Of a stretch of DNA of 64,000 nucleotides, positions 46,100 through 56,247 are shown piece after piece; the first letter of the stretch is position 1; the number at the start of each line of letters is the position of its first letter. Under the pieces are notes generated by a model, which was not told the origin of the DNA, ran no database searches, and saw only the letters and a program-made list of their open reading frames with translations. This DNA comes from Paenibacillus thalictri (lineage in GTDB: Bacteria; Bacillota; Bacilli; Paenibacillales; NBRC-103111), in assembly GCF_004307995.1 (NCBI RefSeq), contig NZ_SIRE01000005.1:407390-471389 (forward strand), written 5' to 3'. Made by a program: the position numbers and the translations under genes.

Positions 46100-46990
46100 T
46101 CACCCGAAGCCCAAAGAGACAGCTTGGGTTATATGCCAAAGAAACGTCTTGAGTGGTGTTGTCATATATTTATCCCGATGGTGAACGGCAAATAATTCAT
46201 TTTCCAACAAGAGGTCCTGAATAGACAGTGAAATCAATTTTCCTTGCGATAACGGCTCGTTGACAAGAACATCCGGCAAAATCGCAATGCCCAATCCAGC
46301 CTTGGCGGCTTCTATTAATGCCAGGGAATTCACGCTTGTCCATGTGGGCTGCGCAGTGTATCCGGACAAATAAAGCGCGCTGTCTAAAGTATCGCGGATC
46401 GCGCTGCCTTTTTCGCGCAATAATAGCTTTTCGGAGCAAAATTGCTGCAGCGTCAACTCCTTGTGAGCGATGGGGTAATCGGGAGCGCACACAATATATA
46501 ACGGATATGATGCAAAAGGGGTACATAAATAAGGGCCTTGGGGAGCTGCCCCTTCAACTAATGCGATGTCCGCTTTGCCGTCGCGCAATATGTCAATGGC
46601 ATTTGCTGCGCTGACCACATCGACATGGATCGGTATATCAGGCAAATCTTGTTCAAAAGCTTTTAATATTTTCGGTAACCAGAACGCCGCAATGGTAATG
46701 CTGGAAACAATGTGCAGGGGGGCTAGTTTTTCTAAACAGCGAAACCGTGTATCCAAAGCTTCGCATGAAGCTAAGATCGGTATAATTTCCTCCAGCAGGA
46801 GCCGGCCGCTTTTGGTAAGCTGAACGCTTTTGGATAACCGGTCAAATAATGCCGTTCCTGCCTTTTCTTCGAGTTCTCGTATCGCATGAGATACAGCGGA
46901 TTGCGTGATATATAACTTTTCCGCGGCTCTTGTGAAGTTTCCTGTTTCAGCAACTGCCCGCAATATTTCAAAATGCCGAAGTGACATCAT
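46100..46990 (-). CDS. LysR-family transcriptional regulator
   Basis: 296-aa regulator with an N-terminal winged helix-turn-helix (MSLRHFEILRAVAETGNFTR, then KLYITQSAVSHAIRELE) and a C-terminal substrate-binding domain of the LysR type. GGAGGGG precedes the ATG. Divergent from the chromate transporter genes with 103 bp between, so it probably regulates them. The effector is unknown. Confidence 0.93.
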   Translation of the reverse strand: MMSLRHFEILRAVAETGNFTRAAEKLYITQSAVSHAIRELEEKAGTALFDRLSKSVQLTKSGRLLLEEIIPILASCEALDTRFRCLEKLAPLHIVSSITIAAFWLPKILKAFEQDLPDIPIHVDVVSAANAIDILRDGKADIALVEGAAPQGPYLCTPFASYPLYIVCAPDYPIAHKELTLQQFCSEKLLLREKGSAIRDTLDSALYLSGYTAQPTWTSVNSLALIEAAKAGLGIAILPDVLVNEPLSQGKLISLSIQDLLLENELFAVHHRDKYMTTPLKTFLWHITQAVSLGFG

Positions 46991-47093
46991 ATGTGCTTCC
47001 CCTCCATGAGTAAAACTAATGGTTATTACGAAATATTATCATTTTACTAATGGATCAACAACCTCCATAATGAGTGACAAGGAGGCGGAGCAG

Positions 47094-47675
47094 ATGATAA
47101 GCGAAAAAAACAAGCTATACATATGGCTTCTGGGCATCAATTTATTTATCAGCACGTTTACATTTGGCGGGGGATATGTGGTTGTTCCGATGATTCGGAA
47201 GTATTATGTATCCGGAAAAAAACTATTCAGCGAAGATGAACTCGTTGATATGGCAGCTATTGCCCAGTCTTCTCCGGGAGCCATCGCAATCAACTTGTCA
47301 ACCCTTGCGGGGCTTCGGGCAGCAGGGATGAAAGGCGCTGTAATCAGCTGCATTGCCGCTGTCATGCCATCGTTTGTTATATTGGTGTTGGTTTCCAAGT
47401 TTTATGCTGCTTTTGCGGCGACTCCGTTGATTTCCGCGGTGTTGAGAGGCATGCAGGCAGGTGTGGCGGCCCTTATCGTTGATTTTATTGTTGATATGTG
47501 CGGTATGATAATCAAGGAACGCTCTATATTTCTTGCTTTGGCGGTTCCGGCGGCATTTGCCGCGAGCTTTATTTTTGAAATCAACGTCATATTGATCCTT
47601 GCAGTGTGCTGTGTTGTCTGCATCGTGCGGGTGTGGCTAAACGAAAGGCGGCGAAAACGATGGGGGAACTATTAA
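47094..47675 (+). CDS. Chromate transporter subunit, ChrA half 1
   Basis: 193-aa short-chain CHR protein with six or so hydrophobic segments. The motif FTFGGGYVVVPMIRKYYV near the N-terminus, and AIAQSSPGAIAINLSTLAG, are the family signatures. ATG 47094 was chosen over upstream starts because GGAGGC lies 7 nt before it. It overlaps the second half-gene by 16 bp. Together the two halves form the equivalent of a long-chain ChrA. Chromate or another oxyanion export is inferred from the family. Confidence 0.92.
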   Translation: MISEKNKLYIWLLGINLFISTFTFGGGYVVVPMIRKYYVSGKKLFSEDELVDMAAIAQSSPGAIAINLSTLAGLRAAGMKGAVISCIAAVMPSFVILVLVSKFYAAFAATPLISAVLRGMQAGVAALIVDFIVDMCGMIIKERSIFLALAVPAAFAASFIFEINVILILAVCCVVCIVRVWLNERRRKRWGNY

Positions 47676-48214
47676 CGCTGTTGCTGGTTTTTTTTCAAAT
47701 CGGTTTGTTCAGTATCGGGGGCGGGTACGCAATCATCCCGTTTATTCAAGACCAGGCAGTTGAAAAATACGCATGGGTATCACAACGCGTTTTTACCGAT
47801 ATCATCACGATTTCGCAAATGACACCCGGCCCGTTAGCGGTTAACACCTCCACATTTGTCGGCTTACAGATTGCGGGGATACCGGGCGCGATGATTGCAA
47901 CTTTTGGCTGTGTGATTTCAGGTGTCGGCATTTCGATATTGCTGTATCGCTTTTTCCAGAGATTTAACAAATCGGTCTATGTATTTGAAGTTTTGAACGG
48001 CCTGAGATCGGCTTCACTGGGCCTTATTATCTCCGCAACTGGAACCATATTGCTGTTGACGTTTTTTGGGACATCGGCAATAAGCGAAGCAGGCGATGTG
48101 GATTGGCTTGCGGCAGCCCTGTTTGCAGCTTCTTTGTTGGCACTGAGGCGATGGAAGATGAACCCGATCCTTCTTATGGTTCTGACGGGTGTTGTGGGAG
48201 GTGTTATTTATTAG
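47660..48214 (+). CDS. Chromate transporter subunit, ChrA half 2
   Basis: 184-aa short-chain CHR protein, paralogous to the preceding one: FFQIGLFSIGGGYAIIPFIQ and ISQMTPGPLAVNTSTFVG correspond to its signature segments. Overlaps the preceding gene and is preceded by AAAGGCGG. Such pairs insert in opposite orientation and work together. Confidence 0.92.
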   Translation: MGELLTLLLVFFQIGLFSIGGGYAIIPFIQDQAVEKYAWVSQRVFTDIITISQMTPGPLAVNTSTFVGLQIAGIPGAMIATFGCVISGVGISILLYRFFQRFNKSVYVFEVLNGLRSASLGLIISATGTILLLTFFGTSAISEAGDVDWLAAALFAASLLALRRWKMNPILLMVLTGVVGGVIY

Positions 48215-48279
48215 AAAGCCGTCCGGCAGCAGCCGGTCAAACGAGGAGGGGGAGGGGATTTCAAGATATGTTTATGATG

Positions 48280-48316
48280 GAGCAGCTTGCCATGAGGCAG
48301 CTGCTCTTGCTTTTTC
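48280..48316 (+). terminator. Hairpin terminator between convergent genes
   Basis: Stem GAGCAGCTTGCC / GGCAGCTGCTC, then a TTGCTTTTTC tail. Confidence 0.65.
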
Positions 48317-48345
48317 ACAGGATGCGTGTTTCCGGTTCAGTTCAA

Positions 48346-48981
48346 CTATGAAATCGGGAATTTTTGTCGATATTCATGTAGTTCTTTTTGAAAACGATGG
48401 AAAGGACTTGATAACATTTTTATATTCCTTTTTAATTTGGCCTTCTTTTTCCGATCATGCTGACACTCATTGAGCTGATCAATATGTTTATCGATTTTTT
48501 CACGTAGGGTTAGGATAAACCCGATGGCAATGTGAGATTTAGCCAACTCATGAAGATCGGTAGCAAGAGCCTCACTCAAATTCCGAAGATCCGGAAGGTG
48601 TAGCGACTTTGTCACATAAAAGACCTCTGGCGTAAAGTCCTCACGGTAATCTTGTCCCGGGACTTGATCCCAAAAGTCGTTCCATTCTCGCAGTAGGCCG
48701 GTTTCATACAAAAAGAACTTCAAAAACCCGCATAACCATGCCGTGCAACTTGTATTTCGTTTTTGGCATCCAATACCTGTGACAAGATGTCGACACCCTT
48801 TACAACAGGATCCTCCATCGGCGATACAAACATGACAAATGGAATCGGACCCGATCTCATGTAACGCATGAATCCCCATTGTTATGACGGTTTGCCTGCT
48901 TATCCGCATGGAAGGTGCGGTCGATTCGTGAGAGGATAACGAATCTTGATGTGATGAGTTAATATTCGTAGAGCCCGGCAT
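48346..48981 (-). CDS. Cys-rich hypothetical protein
   Basis: 211-aa protein of unrecognised family. A cluster of nine cysteines lies within about 40 residues (about 51-90): CHVC, then GGSCCKGCRHL, GIGCQKR, TSC and WLC, suggestive of a metal site (Zn or Fe-S). The C-terminal half is helical and very basic (KHIDQLNECQHDRKKKAKLK). ATG 48981 is preceded by AAGGAGTG. It is a lone gene, convergent with the chromate transporter and divergent from the sialidase-like gene. The cysteine cluster and ribosome site support a real gene. Confidence 0.7.
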   Translation of the reverse strand: MPGSTNINSSHQDSLSSHESTAPSMRISRQTVITMGIHALHEIGSDSICHVCIADGGSCCKGCRHLVTGIGCQKRNTSCTAWLCGFLKFFLYETGLLREWNDFWDQVPGQDYREDFTPEVFYVTKSLHLPDLRNLSEALATDLHELAKSHIAIGFILTLREKIDKHIDQLNECQHDRKKKAKLKRNIKMLSSPFHRFQKELHEYRQKFPIS

Positions 48982-49185
48982 TCGCACCCACTCCTTATGT
49001 TATTTTTAAAAAATCAAATAATCAGATATTTGAATGTAATGGGTATTATACAGGAATTGCAACCAAATCACAATTCATGCGCCGACCCATGCGAAACATT
49101 AATTCATCCCCCTTTTGACACGTCCGCTGAAAAATTAAGATATAACAAGGCGTACAATCACTGTCACCGAAAGGATGGGGTATCG

Positions 49186-50934
49186 ATGAGTTTACCGGCG
49201 AGCGAAGGCGTCAAAGATGGACGAAATATTAAATGGGGTGCGGAAATCCCCCGCGAGCATTATTGCGATCAGCCGTACGTGGTCGTGGCGGAGGGCGGGC
49301 ACTGGGTGTGCGTGCTGACGACCGGACGCGGAGTCGAAGGCGAGCAAGGCCAACATGTTGTTTCTGCGATCAGTTATGATCAGGGCCGCACATGGTCGGA
49401 GTTGACGGATATCGAACCGGCCGACGGGCCGGAGGCGTCATGGGTGATGCCGCTGCTTGTGCCGGGCGGAAGAATTTACGCGTTCTACACCTACAACAAA
49501 GACAATTTGCGGGAAATGAAAGCCGATTTCGAGCATATTCAGAAAAGGGTGGATACGTTAGGTTTTTTGATGTTTAAATATTCCGATGACGGAGGCATCT
49601 CCTGGTCGGAGCAGCGTTATCACGTGCCGATCCGCGAGATGCAGATCGACCGGGACAACCCGTACGGCGGCGCGGTGCAATATTTTTGGGGCGTGGGCAA
49701 ACCGATCGTCCATGAGGGAGCCGTTTATATGGGGCTCGCCAAGGTAGGCCGCTTCGGGGACGGCTTTATGGCGACTTCCGAAGGAATCTTTCTGAAAAGC
49801 GCGAACATCCTGACGGAATCCGATCCGGCGCGCATTAAATGGGAGACGCTGCCCGAAGGGGAAAGCGGCATTCGGGCTCCGCTTGGCAAGGTGGCTGACG
49901 AGCATAATCTGGTCGGACTTTCGGACGGCAGCTTGTATTGCACGTACCGCACGGTGGAGGGACATAACGGGCAGGCGTACAGCCGTGACGGCGGCCACAC
50001 ATGGACGGCTCCGGAATATGCGGAGTACCAGAGGTTCGGCCGTAAAATCAAGCATCCGCGGGCGGCCAACTTTGTGCGCAAATTCAGCAATGGCAAATTC
50101 ATCTTGTGGTTCCACAATCACGGCAAGGACAACCGGGCCACACCTTCGCTTGCGTACCGCGACCGCAATCCGGCATGGCTGTGCGGCGGCATCGAACGGA
50201 ACGGATATATCGAATGGTCGCAGCCGGAAATCGTGCTGTTCGACGACGATCCGGCGGTGCGTATCAGTTACCCCGATTTTATCGAGGACGGCGGACGGTA
50301 TTTTATTACCGAGACGCAAAAAACGGTTGCCCGCGTTCATGAGATCGACCCCCAATTGCTGGAAGCCATGTGGAACCAGCATGAGAATAACAGCGCGGCC
50401 GCGCGTGGTCTGGCGCTGGAGCTTGCCGGCCCGAACCTGGCCGGCGCTTTCGCGGAAATGCCGCCGCTGCCGGCGCTGCGCGAGGGAGGGGGCTTTGCAG
50501 TCGACGCCTGGATATATCCAGCGGCAGGAGACGCCGGCTCCATGCTGCTCGATACCCGCGGCAAAGACGGCAAAGGCGTGGCAATCAGCATGACCGAACG
50601 CTGGACGCTGCGGATTACGCTAAATGACGGCAGGAGCGAAGCGGCCTGGGAAAGCGATGCGGGCATCATTTCGCCCAACGCCTGGCTGCATGCCGCGATT
50701 ATTGTGGACGGCGGGCCTAACATGATCACCTTTGTCATCAACGGCCAGCTGTGCGACGGCGGCGCGGAACGGCAGTTCGGCTGGGGCCGGTTTTCCCCGT
50801 ACATGCTGGATGTGAACGGCGGGGAGAAGGCGCTGGTCGGACCGGATTGGAAAGGGATTATCGGCAAACTTCGCGTCTACGACCGGTATTTGCTGACTTC
50901 CGAAGCGGTAGGTAACTACAGAGCGGGCTTGTAA
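49186..50934 (+). CDS. Sialidase-like BNR protein with C-terminal LamG-like domain
   Basis: 582-aa protein without signal peptide. N-terminal six-bladed propeller with Asp-box repeats S-x-D-x-G-x-T-W (SYDQGRTW, SDDGGISW, SRDGGHTW) and an Arg-bearing start (IPREHYCDQPYVVV). The last 130 residues or so form a concanavalin-like LamG jellyroll (FAVDAWIYPAAGDAGSMLLD, LRVYDRYLLTSEAVGNY). The ATG at 49186 follows AAAGGATGGGG; an upstream open frame to 48997 is not supported. It likely acts on a glycan as an intracellular exo-sialidase-type or related glycosidase. The absence of a secretion signal and the ABC permease genes downstream indicate that its substrate is imported. Confidence 0.88.
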   Translation: MSLPASEGVKDGRNIKWGAEIPREHYCDQPYVVVAEGGHWVCVLTTGRGVEGEQGQHVVSAISYDQGRTWSELTDIEPADGPEASWVMPLLVPGGRIYAFYTYNKDNLREMKADFEHIQKRVDTLGFLMFKYSDDGGISWSEQRYHVPIREMQIDRDNPYGGAVQYFWGVGKPIVHEGAVYMGLAKVGRFGDGFMATSEGIFLKSANILTESDPARIKWETLPEGESGIRAPLGKVADEHNLVGLSDGSLYCTYRTVEGHNGQAYSRDGGHTWTAPEYAEYQRFGRKIKHPRAANFVRKFSNGKFILWFHNHGKDNRATPSLAYRDRNPAWLCGGIERNGYIEWSQPEIVLFDDDPAVRISYPDFIEDGGRYFITETQKTVARVHEIDPQLLEAMWNQHENNSAAARGLALELAGPNLAGAFAEMPPLPALREGGGFAVDAWIYPAAGDAGSMLLDTRGKDGKGVAISMTERWTLRITLNDGRSEAAWESDAGIISPNAWLHAAIIVDGGPNMITFVINGQLCDGGAERQFGWGRFSPYMLDVNGGEKALVGPDWKGIIGKLRVYDRYLLTSEAVGNYRAGL

Positions 50935-51063
50935 ACCGGCAGCGGGCGGACCATCGCCTTAACTGTCCCCCCGAAAACATGAAGATAACCATGTGTTCCG
51001 GCTAACTGACGGCGCTTACAATAAAACATGACCTCTTATTTTACAGAAAGGAGCCGGAGCTAA

Positions 51064-51954
51064 TTGAGGTTAATACTTAAGCATAGATGGCTGTATGCGC
51101 TGCTTTTTCCTTCGATTGTCTATTTTGCCTTGTTCCATTTTTTGCCCTATTACGGGCTGTCGATTGCGTTTAAAGACTTTTCTCCGTTCCGCGGCGTAGC
51201 GGGCAGTCCGTGGGTCGGCCTGAAGCATTTCAAGCAGCTGATGGACAATCCCGACTTCACGCGGCTGCTGACGAACACGGTGCTTGTCAGCTTGTACAAG
51301 CTTGTCTTCGGGTTTCCCGTTCCCGTCATCTTTGCGCTGCTGCTGAACGAAGCGCGAAACGCCTTGTTTAAGCGAACGGTGCAGACAATTACTTATTTCC
51401 CACATTTTTTATCATGGGTTGTGTACGGGGGGATCGTAGTCTCCTTTCTCACCCCATCCGGCGTGATCAACGCGATGCTTCAGTCGCTGCGGCTGGATGC
51501 GGTCAATTTCCTGATCGACGAAGCGTATTTTCGTCCAATCATCGTGGCGACCCATATTATGAAGGAGTTCGGCTGGAGCGCGATCATTTATTTGGCGGCG
51601 CTGGCCGGCGTCAATCCCGAGTTGTATCAATCGGCGACCGTCGACGGAGCGGGCAGGGGGCATCAACTGCTGCATGTCACGATTCCGGGCATCATGCCTA
51701 CGGTTACGCTGATGTTTATCATCAATCTGAGTCACATTCTCGACGCAGGCTTCGAGCAGATTTACGTGATGATCAATCCTTCGGTGTATCAGGTCGGCGA
51801 CATCATCGACACCTACGTGTACCGGATGGGACTGGAACGCGGCCAATTCAGTCTGGCAACGGCCGTTGGCCTGTTCAAAGGCGTTATCGCCTTCGTCCTT
51901 GTCGTATCGGCGAACGCGCTGCTCAGGAAGGCCGGCCAGCGGTCGATTTGGTAG
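51064..51954 (+). CDS. ABC sugar permease, YteP/LplB type
   Basis: 296-aa permease, TTG start 10 nt after AAAGGAG. The start of the protein (RLILKHRWLYALLFPSIVYF, then HFLPYYGLSIAFKDF) is typical. EAA loop LYQSATVDGAGRGHQLLHVTIP. Six transmembrane helices. It pairs with the permease 22 bp downstream and with the binding protein at 56312. Confidence 0.93.
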   Translation: MRLILKHRWLYALLFPSIVYFALFHFLPYYGLSIAFKDFSPFRGVAGSPWVGLKHFKQLMDNPDFTRLLTNTVLVSLYKLVFGFPVPVIFALLLNEARNALFKRTVQTITYFPHFLSWVVYGGIVVSFLTPSGVINAMLQSLRLDAVNFLIDEAYFRPIIVATHIMKEFGWSAIIYLAALAGVNPELYQSATVDGAGRGHQLLHVTIPGIMPTVTLMFIINLSHILDAGFEQIYVMINPSVYQVGDIIDTYVYRMGLERGQFSLATAVGLFKGVIAFVLVVSANALLRKAGQRSIW

Positions 51955-51976
51955 CACACAAAAAGGAGCTGTAAGC

Positions 51977-52843
51977 ATGCGTGCAACATCCTGGACCTTC
52001 GGGGACTTTATCATATTCCTCGTTTTGACGGGGGCGTGTATAATAACGTTAGCGCCTATCGTTCATGTATTTTCCGTATCGCTTAGCGGTTCGGAGGCGG
52101 TATATCATTCCAGTCTTATGTTATATCCGAAAGAGCCGACCCTTCAGGCGTTCCGCTACATCTTTGCCACGCCGACGCTGATCCGCTCCTTCGGCATCAC
52201 CGTAACAATTACGGTGGCGGGGACCCTGCTGAATCTGCTGTTTACGATTACGGCGGCTTACGCTCTTTCCAAAAAATATTTACCCGGCCTGAAGGTGTTT
52301 ATGCTGATTGTTGTTGTGATCATGACGTTTAATGCGGGAATTGTGCCGAATTACTTAAACGTCAAAGCCTTCGGCATGATCAACAGCTTGTGGGCAATGA
52401 TCATTCCGGGCATGGTGAATGCCTTCTACCTGATCTTAATGAGAAATTTCTTCATGGATCTGCCTCAAGAAATCGAGGAGTCAGCCAGAATGGACGGCGC
52501 AGGGGAACTGATGGTGGTGGCGCGTGTGGTCATTCCGCTATCGCTGCCGGTCATCGCCACGGTAGGGCTGTTTTACGGCGTCGGGCACTGGAACGAATTT
52601 TTCAAAGGCGTTTTTTACATTACCGATGCAAGCAAATGGCCTTTGCAAGTGCTGCTGAAAACCATCGTATTTGATCAAAATTTCAACGATTTGACAAGCG
52701 CCGACACGACCAATGTGAACATCGAGCCGGCTAACGTACAGGCCGCTTCCATCATGTTTGCGACTGTTCCGATTGTGCTGGTATATCCGTTTTTGCAAAA
52801 GTATTTTGTCAAAGGAATCGTCATGGGCGCCGTAAAGGGGTAG
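51977..52843 (+). CDS. ABC sugar permease, YtcP/LplC type
   Basis: 288-aa permease, ATG after AAAAGGAG. Six transmembrane helices; EAA loop IEESARMDGAGELMVVARVVIP; ending KGIVMGAVKG typical of the group. The response regulator starts 9 bp after its stop. Confidence 0.93.
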   Translation: MRATSWTFGDFIIFLVLTGACIITLAPIVHVFSVSLSGSEAVYHSSLMLYPKEPTLQAFRYIFATPTLIRSFGITVTITVAGTLLNLLFTITAAYALSKKYLPGLKVFMLIVVVIMTFNAGIVPNYLNVKAFGMINSLWAMIIPGMVNAFYLILMRNFFMDLPQEIEESARMDGAGELMVVARVVIPLSLPVIATVGLFYGVGHWNEFFKGVFYITDASKWPLQVLLKTIVFDQNFNDLTSADTTNVNIEPANVQAASIMFATVPIVLVYPFLQKYFVKGIVMGAVKG

Positions 52844-52852
52844 ACGCGATCA

Positions 52853-54433
52853 ATGAGTTCGGTTATGGACATTTTATTGGTAGAAGACGAAACCGAAGTG
52901 CTGGAGGGAATTTGCCTGGCCCTCCGGCAGCTTGTTGCGGACACATGCCGTATTTATGCGGTCGGCAACGCCGAAGACGCGAGGGAGATTTTGCAAGCCA
53001 TCCGACCCCGCGTTATCGTAACGGACATTGTGCTGCCGGGAATGTCGGGGCTGGAGCTGCTGGAGGAAGTGCGGACCATCCCCGGTTATTCTCCCAAAAC
53101 GATTGTCATCAGCAGCTATAACGAGTTTGCTTACGCGCAGCAAAGCCTTCGGCTGGGGGCGCTTGATTACGTGCTGAAGCCGTTCGACAAGTCCGAGTTT
53201 ATTCAGAAAATCGCCGGCGTGTTGGAGCTGATCGAAGGGGAAGACCGCAAGATCAGCGAGCTGCAGCACCAAATCGAGCATTCCCGGATGGGTACGAAGG
53301 TGCTGATGGACCAGTATATTTTAAGCTTCTGCACCAAAAAAACGCACCTTCAGGAGCATATTTATCATCGGCTGCAGTTATGGAACTTGACGTGGCTTAC
53401 CACAACGCCGTACCGCCTGTTCGCTTTCGGGCTGCACGGCGATGCGCATGGGCGTGACAAGGAGGTCGAGCTGCAGCTGTTTGCCGTAAGCAACGTAGCT
53501 GCGGAAACGCTGCAGCGCTTCCCGCCTTCCTATTTGCTGAAAAATGTGCATAACCGCTGGATTGTCATTACCGCGTACCCTGATGCAGAACAAATCATGG
53601 AAGATATCCGGGATAATGTGCGGAAATTTCAAAGACAAGAGCTATTTTTCGGGGCAAGCGCAACGATGTTTTCGTTTCAATCGCTGTCGGATGCCTACGA
53701 TCAGGCGATTCAGGCTTTGCGTTGGGCGTTTGCCAACCGAAGTCCTTTGTTGTTTTACAGCGACATATCCGAAGGACGCGGGGAAAACATGTCCGGCGAC
53801 GCCGATGCCGACTGCGTATCCATGCTGATGAACGGCGACTCGGAAGGAATTGAGGCCGTTGTCGGGCGCAAGATCGACAATATGGTTCGCTTCACCCACG
53901 TGCAGCATCGCAAGCAGCTGGCGCAAAGCTGTCTGGACTGGATTATTGCCGTGCAGGCGCTGCTGAACGAGAAAACCGGTTTTCAGATGGATCAAATCCC
54001 GCTTTCGTTGTGGGAAAAGCTCGAGCAATGCGCCACGATGGAGGAAATCAAGCGAGAGCTGACCGGCTATTATGTCGCTTTATCGTCCAAAATCGCTTCC
54101 GATTTGCCGGTCATGAGCAACGCGATTATCGAGCAGGCGAAGGCGATCATTGCCGAGGAAAGCCATGGGGAGCTTTCCTTAAATCGGCTGGCCGAGCGGC
54201 TGGCGATTCACCCGGTGTGGCTGAGCCATTTATTCAAGAAGGAAACCGGGCAGAACTTCTCCGATTATATGATCGATTTGAAGATCGACAACGCCAAAAA
54301 GCTGCTGCGGGAGTCAAGTCTGAAAATATATGAAATCGCCGCCAAAATCGGATATCAGGATCTTCAGCATTTCGGGAAAATTTTTAAGAAGCGTACGGGC
54401 ATGTCTCCCAAGGAGTTCCGTTACGGCAAATAA
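52853..54433 (+). CDS. YesN-type response regulator, AraC output
   Basis: 526-aa regulator: receiver with VEDE acidic pocket, phospho-acceptor D58 (VIVTDIVLPGMSG) and K109 (YVLKPF); central region; two C-terminal AraC helix-turn-helix motifs (LNRLAERLAIHPVWLSHLFK, KIYEIAAKIGYQDLQHFGKI). Encoded between the permeases and its kinase, so the regulator lies inside the operon it probably controls. Confidence 0.93.
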   Translation: MSSVMDILLVEDETEVLEGICLALRQLVADTCRIYAVGNAEDAREILQAIRPRVIVTDIVLPGMSGLELLEEVRTIPGYSPKTIVISSYNEFAYAQQSLRLGALDYVLKPFDKSEFIQKIAGVLELIEGEDRKISELQHQIEHSRMGTKVLMDQYILSFCTKKTHLQEHIYHRLQLWNLTWLTTTPYRLFAFGLHGDAHGRDKEVELQLFAVSNVAAETLQRFPPSYLLKNVHNRWIVITAYPDAEQIMEDIRDNVRKFQRQELFFGASATMFSFQSLSDAYDQAIQALRWAFANRSPLLFYSDISEGRGENMSGDADADCVSMLMNGDSEGIEAVVGRKIDNMVRFTHVQHRKQLAQSCLDWIIAVQALLNEKTGFQMDQIPLSLWEKLEQCATMEEIKRELTGYYVALSSKIASDLPVMSNAIIEQAKAIIAEESHGELSLNRLAERLAIHPVWLSHLFKKETGQNFSDYMIDLKIDNAKKLLRESSLKIYEIAAKIGYQDLQHFGKIFKKRTGMSPKEFRYGK

Positions 54434-54446
54434 GGGGAGGGGCAAG

Positions 54447-56201
54447 GTGAAAGTTCATTTAAATCTGTACGCCAAGCTTGGCATATTGCTTGTTTCGATT
54501 GTCACTATCCCAACGATGCTGTTGGGATATTTGTCTTTTCACAAGTCGAATCAGCAAATCCAAACGGTAACCAACGCTTTTTTGCTTGATAATTTGCAGC
54601 ACAACTCGGAGCGGGTCAACGCGTTGATGGAGCGGATCGTACAGCAATCCGAGAAGGTGATCGCTTCGAACAAAATCAAGGAAGCGCTGCTCAGTCCGCC
54701 GCCGCAATCGCTGCTTGAGGAATATGATTTTATAAGACAGATGAATCCGCTGATCGATGAGCTGCGAAGCGATTATGAGATGAGCATTTATCCGAGAGAG
54801 CCGCTTCTGTACCCCAACTATGCCAATCACGTAAACGGTCGGGAGCCGTGGTTTCTCAACGCGCTGGAGAGCGAAGGCAAAGGCGTCTGGTTTCTGCATT
54901 CCGTCAATGGCCAAACTCCGACCGATTTGCTCTATGTCAGGGCGATCAGAGATTTTCCCCATCTGCAGACGCTGGGGGTGATGACCTTAAGATTGCCCCG
55001 CTTTTTGCTTGCCAATCAGCTGATTATCCCCGAACGGGTGGGTCATTTAAGCTTTTACATGGTTGATGAAAGGGGGCAGATCATCGCTTCCAAAACAAAT
55101 CCCCCCGATGCCCCGATGGTTGATCTCCCTCCGCCGGTTTCCGGACCGGAAAGCCCCGTCCAGGCCATCAAGATAGGGGAGACCGAATACTACACGGCGT
55201 CCGCCTCGCTTGGCAAAGGCGATTGGCGCCTGGTCGCGCTGATTCCCGTCGCTGAGTTAACCGGGCCGGTGGAAAATATTAAGCGTTTTACATGGCTGCT
55301 CGTTGCTTCAGGTATTGTGGTGATGAATGTGCTGCTGCTGATTATTGTGCGGAAAATTACGGTGCCCATCCGAACGCTTGTCCGGCATATGAAACGGATT
55401 CATTTGGGCGACCTTTCTTATTGCCGCGAACACGGCCAACGAACCGACGAGATCGGCCAGCTGATGCGCGGCTATAACTCCATGATTACCGGGATGAGCG
55501 AGCTGATTGCCAAAACCAAGCAGTTCGAGGAGGAAAAGCGGCGGCTTGAAATCCGGTCTTTGATCCATCAGATCAATCCGCATTTTTTGTACAACACGAT
55601 GGACACGATCAAATGGAAGGCTGTTAAAGCGGATGTGCCCGATATCGCGGACATGGTTTCGTCGCTGTCCAACCTGCTTCGCTTCAGTATTAACAACGGC
55701 GACGAACTGACAACCGTAGAACGCGAGCTTGAGCATGTGAAAAACTATTTGAGCATCGAGCTGCAGCGCAATCATGACGCTTTTTCGGTGATGTTCCAAA
55801 TCCAGCCCAACATCCTTCATCTGCCTTTTATGAAACTGACGCTGCAGCCGATTGTGGAAAACGCGATCAAACACGCCATGAAGAAATTAAAGGAGGGCAC
55901 GGGTAAAATGATCGTCTCCATGTACCGGACGCAGGACGGCGGAGCTATCGTTTGCACGGTGGCCGACAACGGGCCGGGTATCGCAAGCGGTCTGCCGCAG
56001 CCGTTGCCCCATCATCAGCCCGAGCAAGCTGGGCAAGACGGAAGCGGCGAGCATGCCGGCGTCGGCCTGTTTAATGTGGACCGGCGGCTCAAGCTGAAAT
56101 TCGGAGAAACTTACGGGATTTCGTTGACTAACCGGGCGGAGGGCGGCTGTATGGCAACGCTGCTGCACCCGGTGATCGCTCCTGCGCCGCCTTTAAACTG
56201 A
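54447..56201 (+). CDS. YesM-type sensor histidine kinase
   Basis: 584-aa kinase from GTG 54447, preceded by AAGGGGAGGGG. TM1 at about 10-30, extracellular sensor about 240 residues, TM2 at about 276-298, HAMP, then QINPHFLYN with H379, and the ATPase domain (LQPIVENAIKHAMKK, VADNGPGI). A Pro/His/Gly/Gln-rich insertion (PQPLPHHQPEQAGQDGSG) sits between the two G-boxes of the ATPase domain. Partner of the regulator at 52853; order regulator then kinase is opposite to the pair at 1202-4569. Confidence 0.93.
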   Translation: MKVHLNLYAKLGILLVSIVTIPTMLLGYLSFHKSNQQIQTVTNAFLLDNLQHNSERVNALMERIVQQSEKVIASNKIKEALLSPPPQSLLEEYDFIRQMNPLIDELRSDYEMSIYPREPLLYPNYANHVNGREPWFLNALESEGKGVWFLHSVNGQTPTDLLYVRAIRDFPHLQTLGVMTLRLPRFLLANQLIIPERVGHLSFYMVDERGQIIASKTNPPDAPMVDLPPPVSGPESPVQAIKIGETEYYTASASLGKGDWRLVALIPVAELTGPVENIKRFTWLLVASGIVVMNVLLLIIVRKITVPIRTLVRHMKRIHLGDLSYCREHGQRTDEIGQLMRGYNSMITGMSELIAKTKQFEEEKRRLEIRSLIHQINPHFLYNTMDTIKWKAVKADVPDIADMVSSLSNLLRFSINNGDELTTVERELEHVKNYLSIELQRNHDAFSVMFQIQPNILHLPFMKLTLQPIVENAIKHAMKKLKEGTGKMIVSMYRTQDGGAIVCTVADNGPGIASGLPQPLPHHQPEQAGQDGSGEHAGVGLFNVDRRLKLKFGETYGISLTNRAEGGCMATLLHPVIAPAPPLN

Positions 56202-56247
56202 ACAAAGCACGGTAAAACATTAAACCAGCCCTGTTACTTTACGGTTC

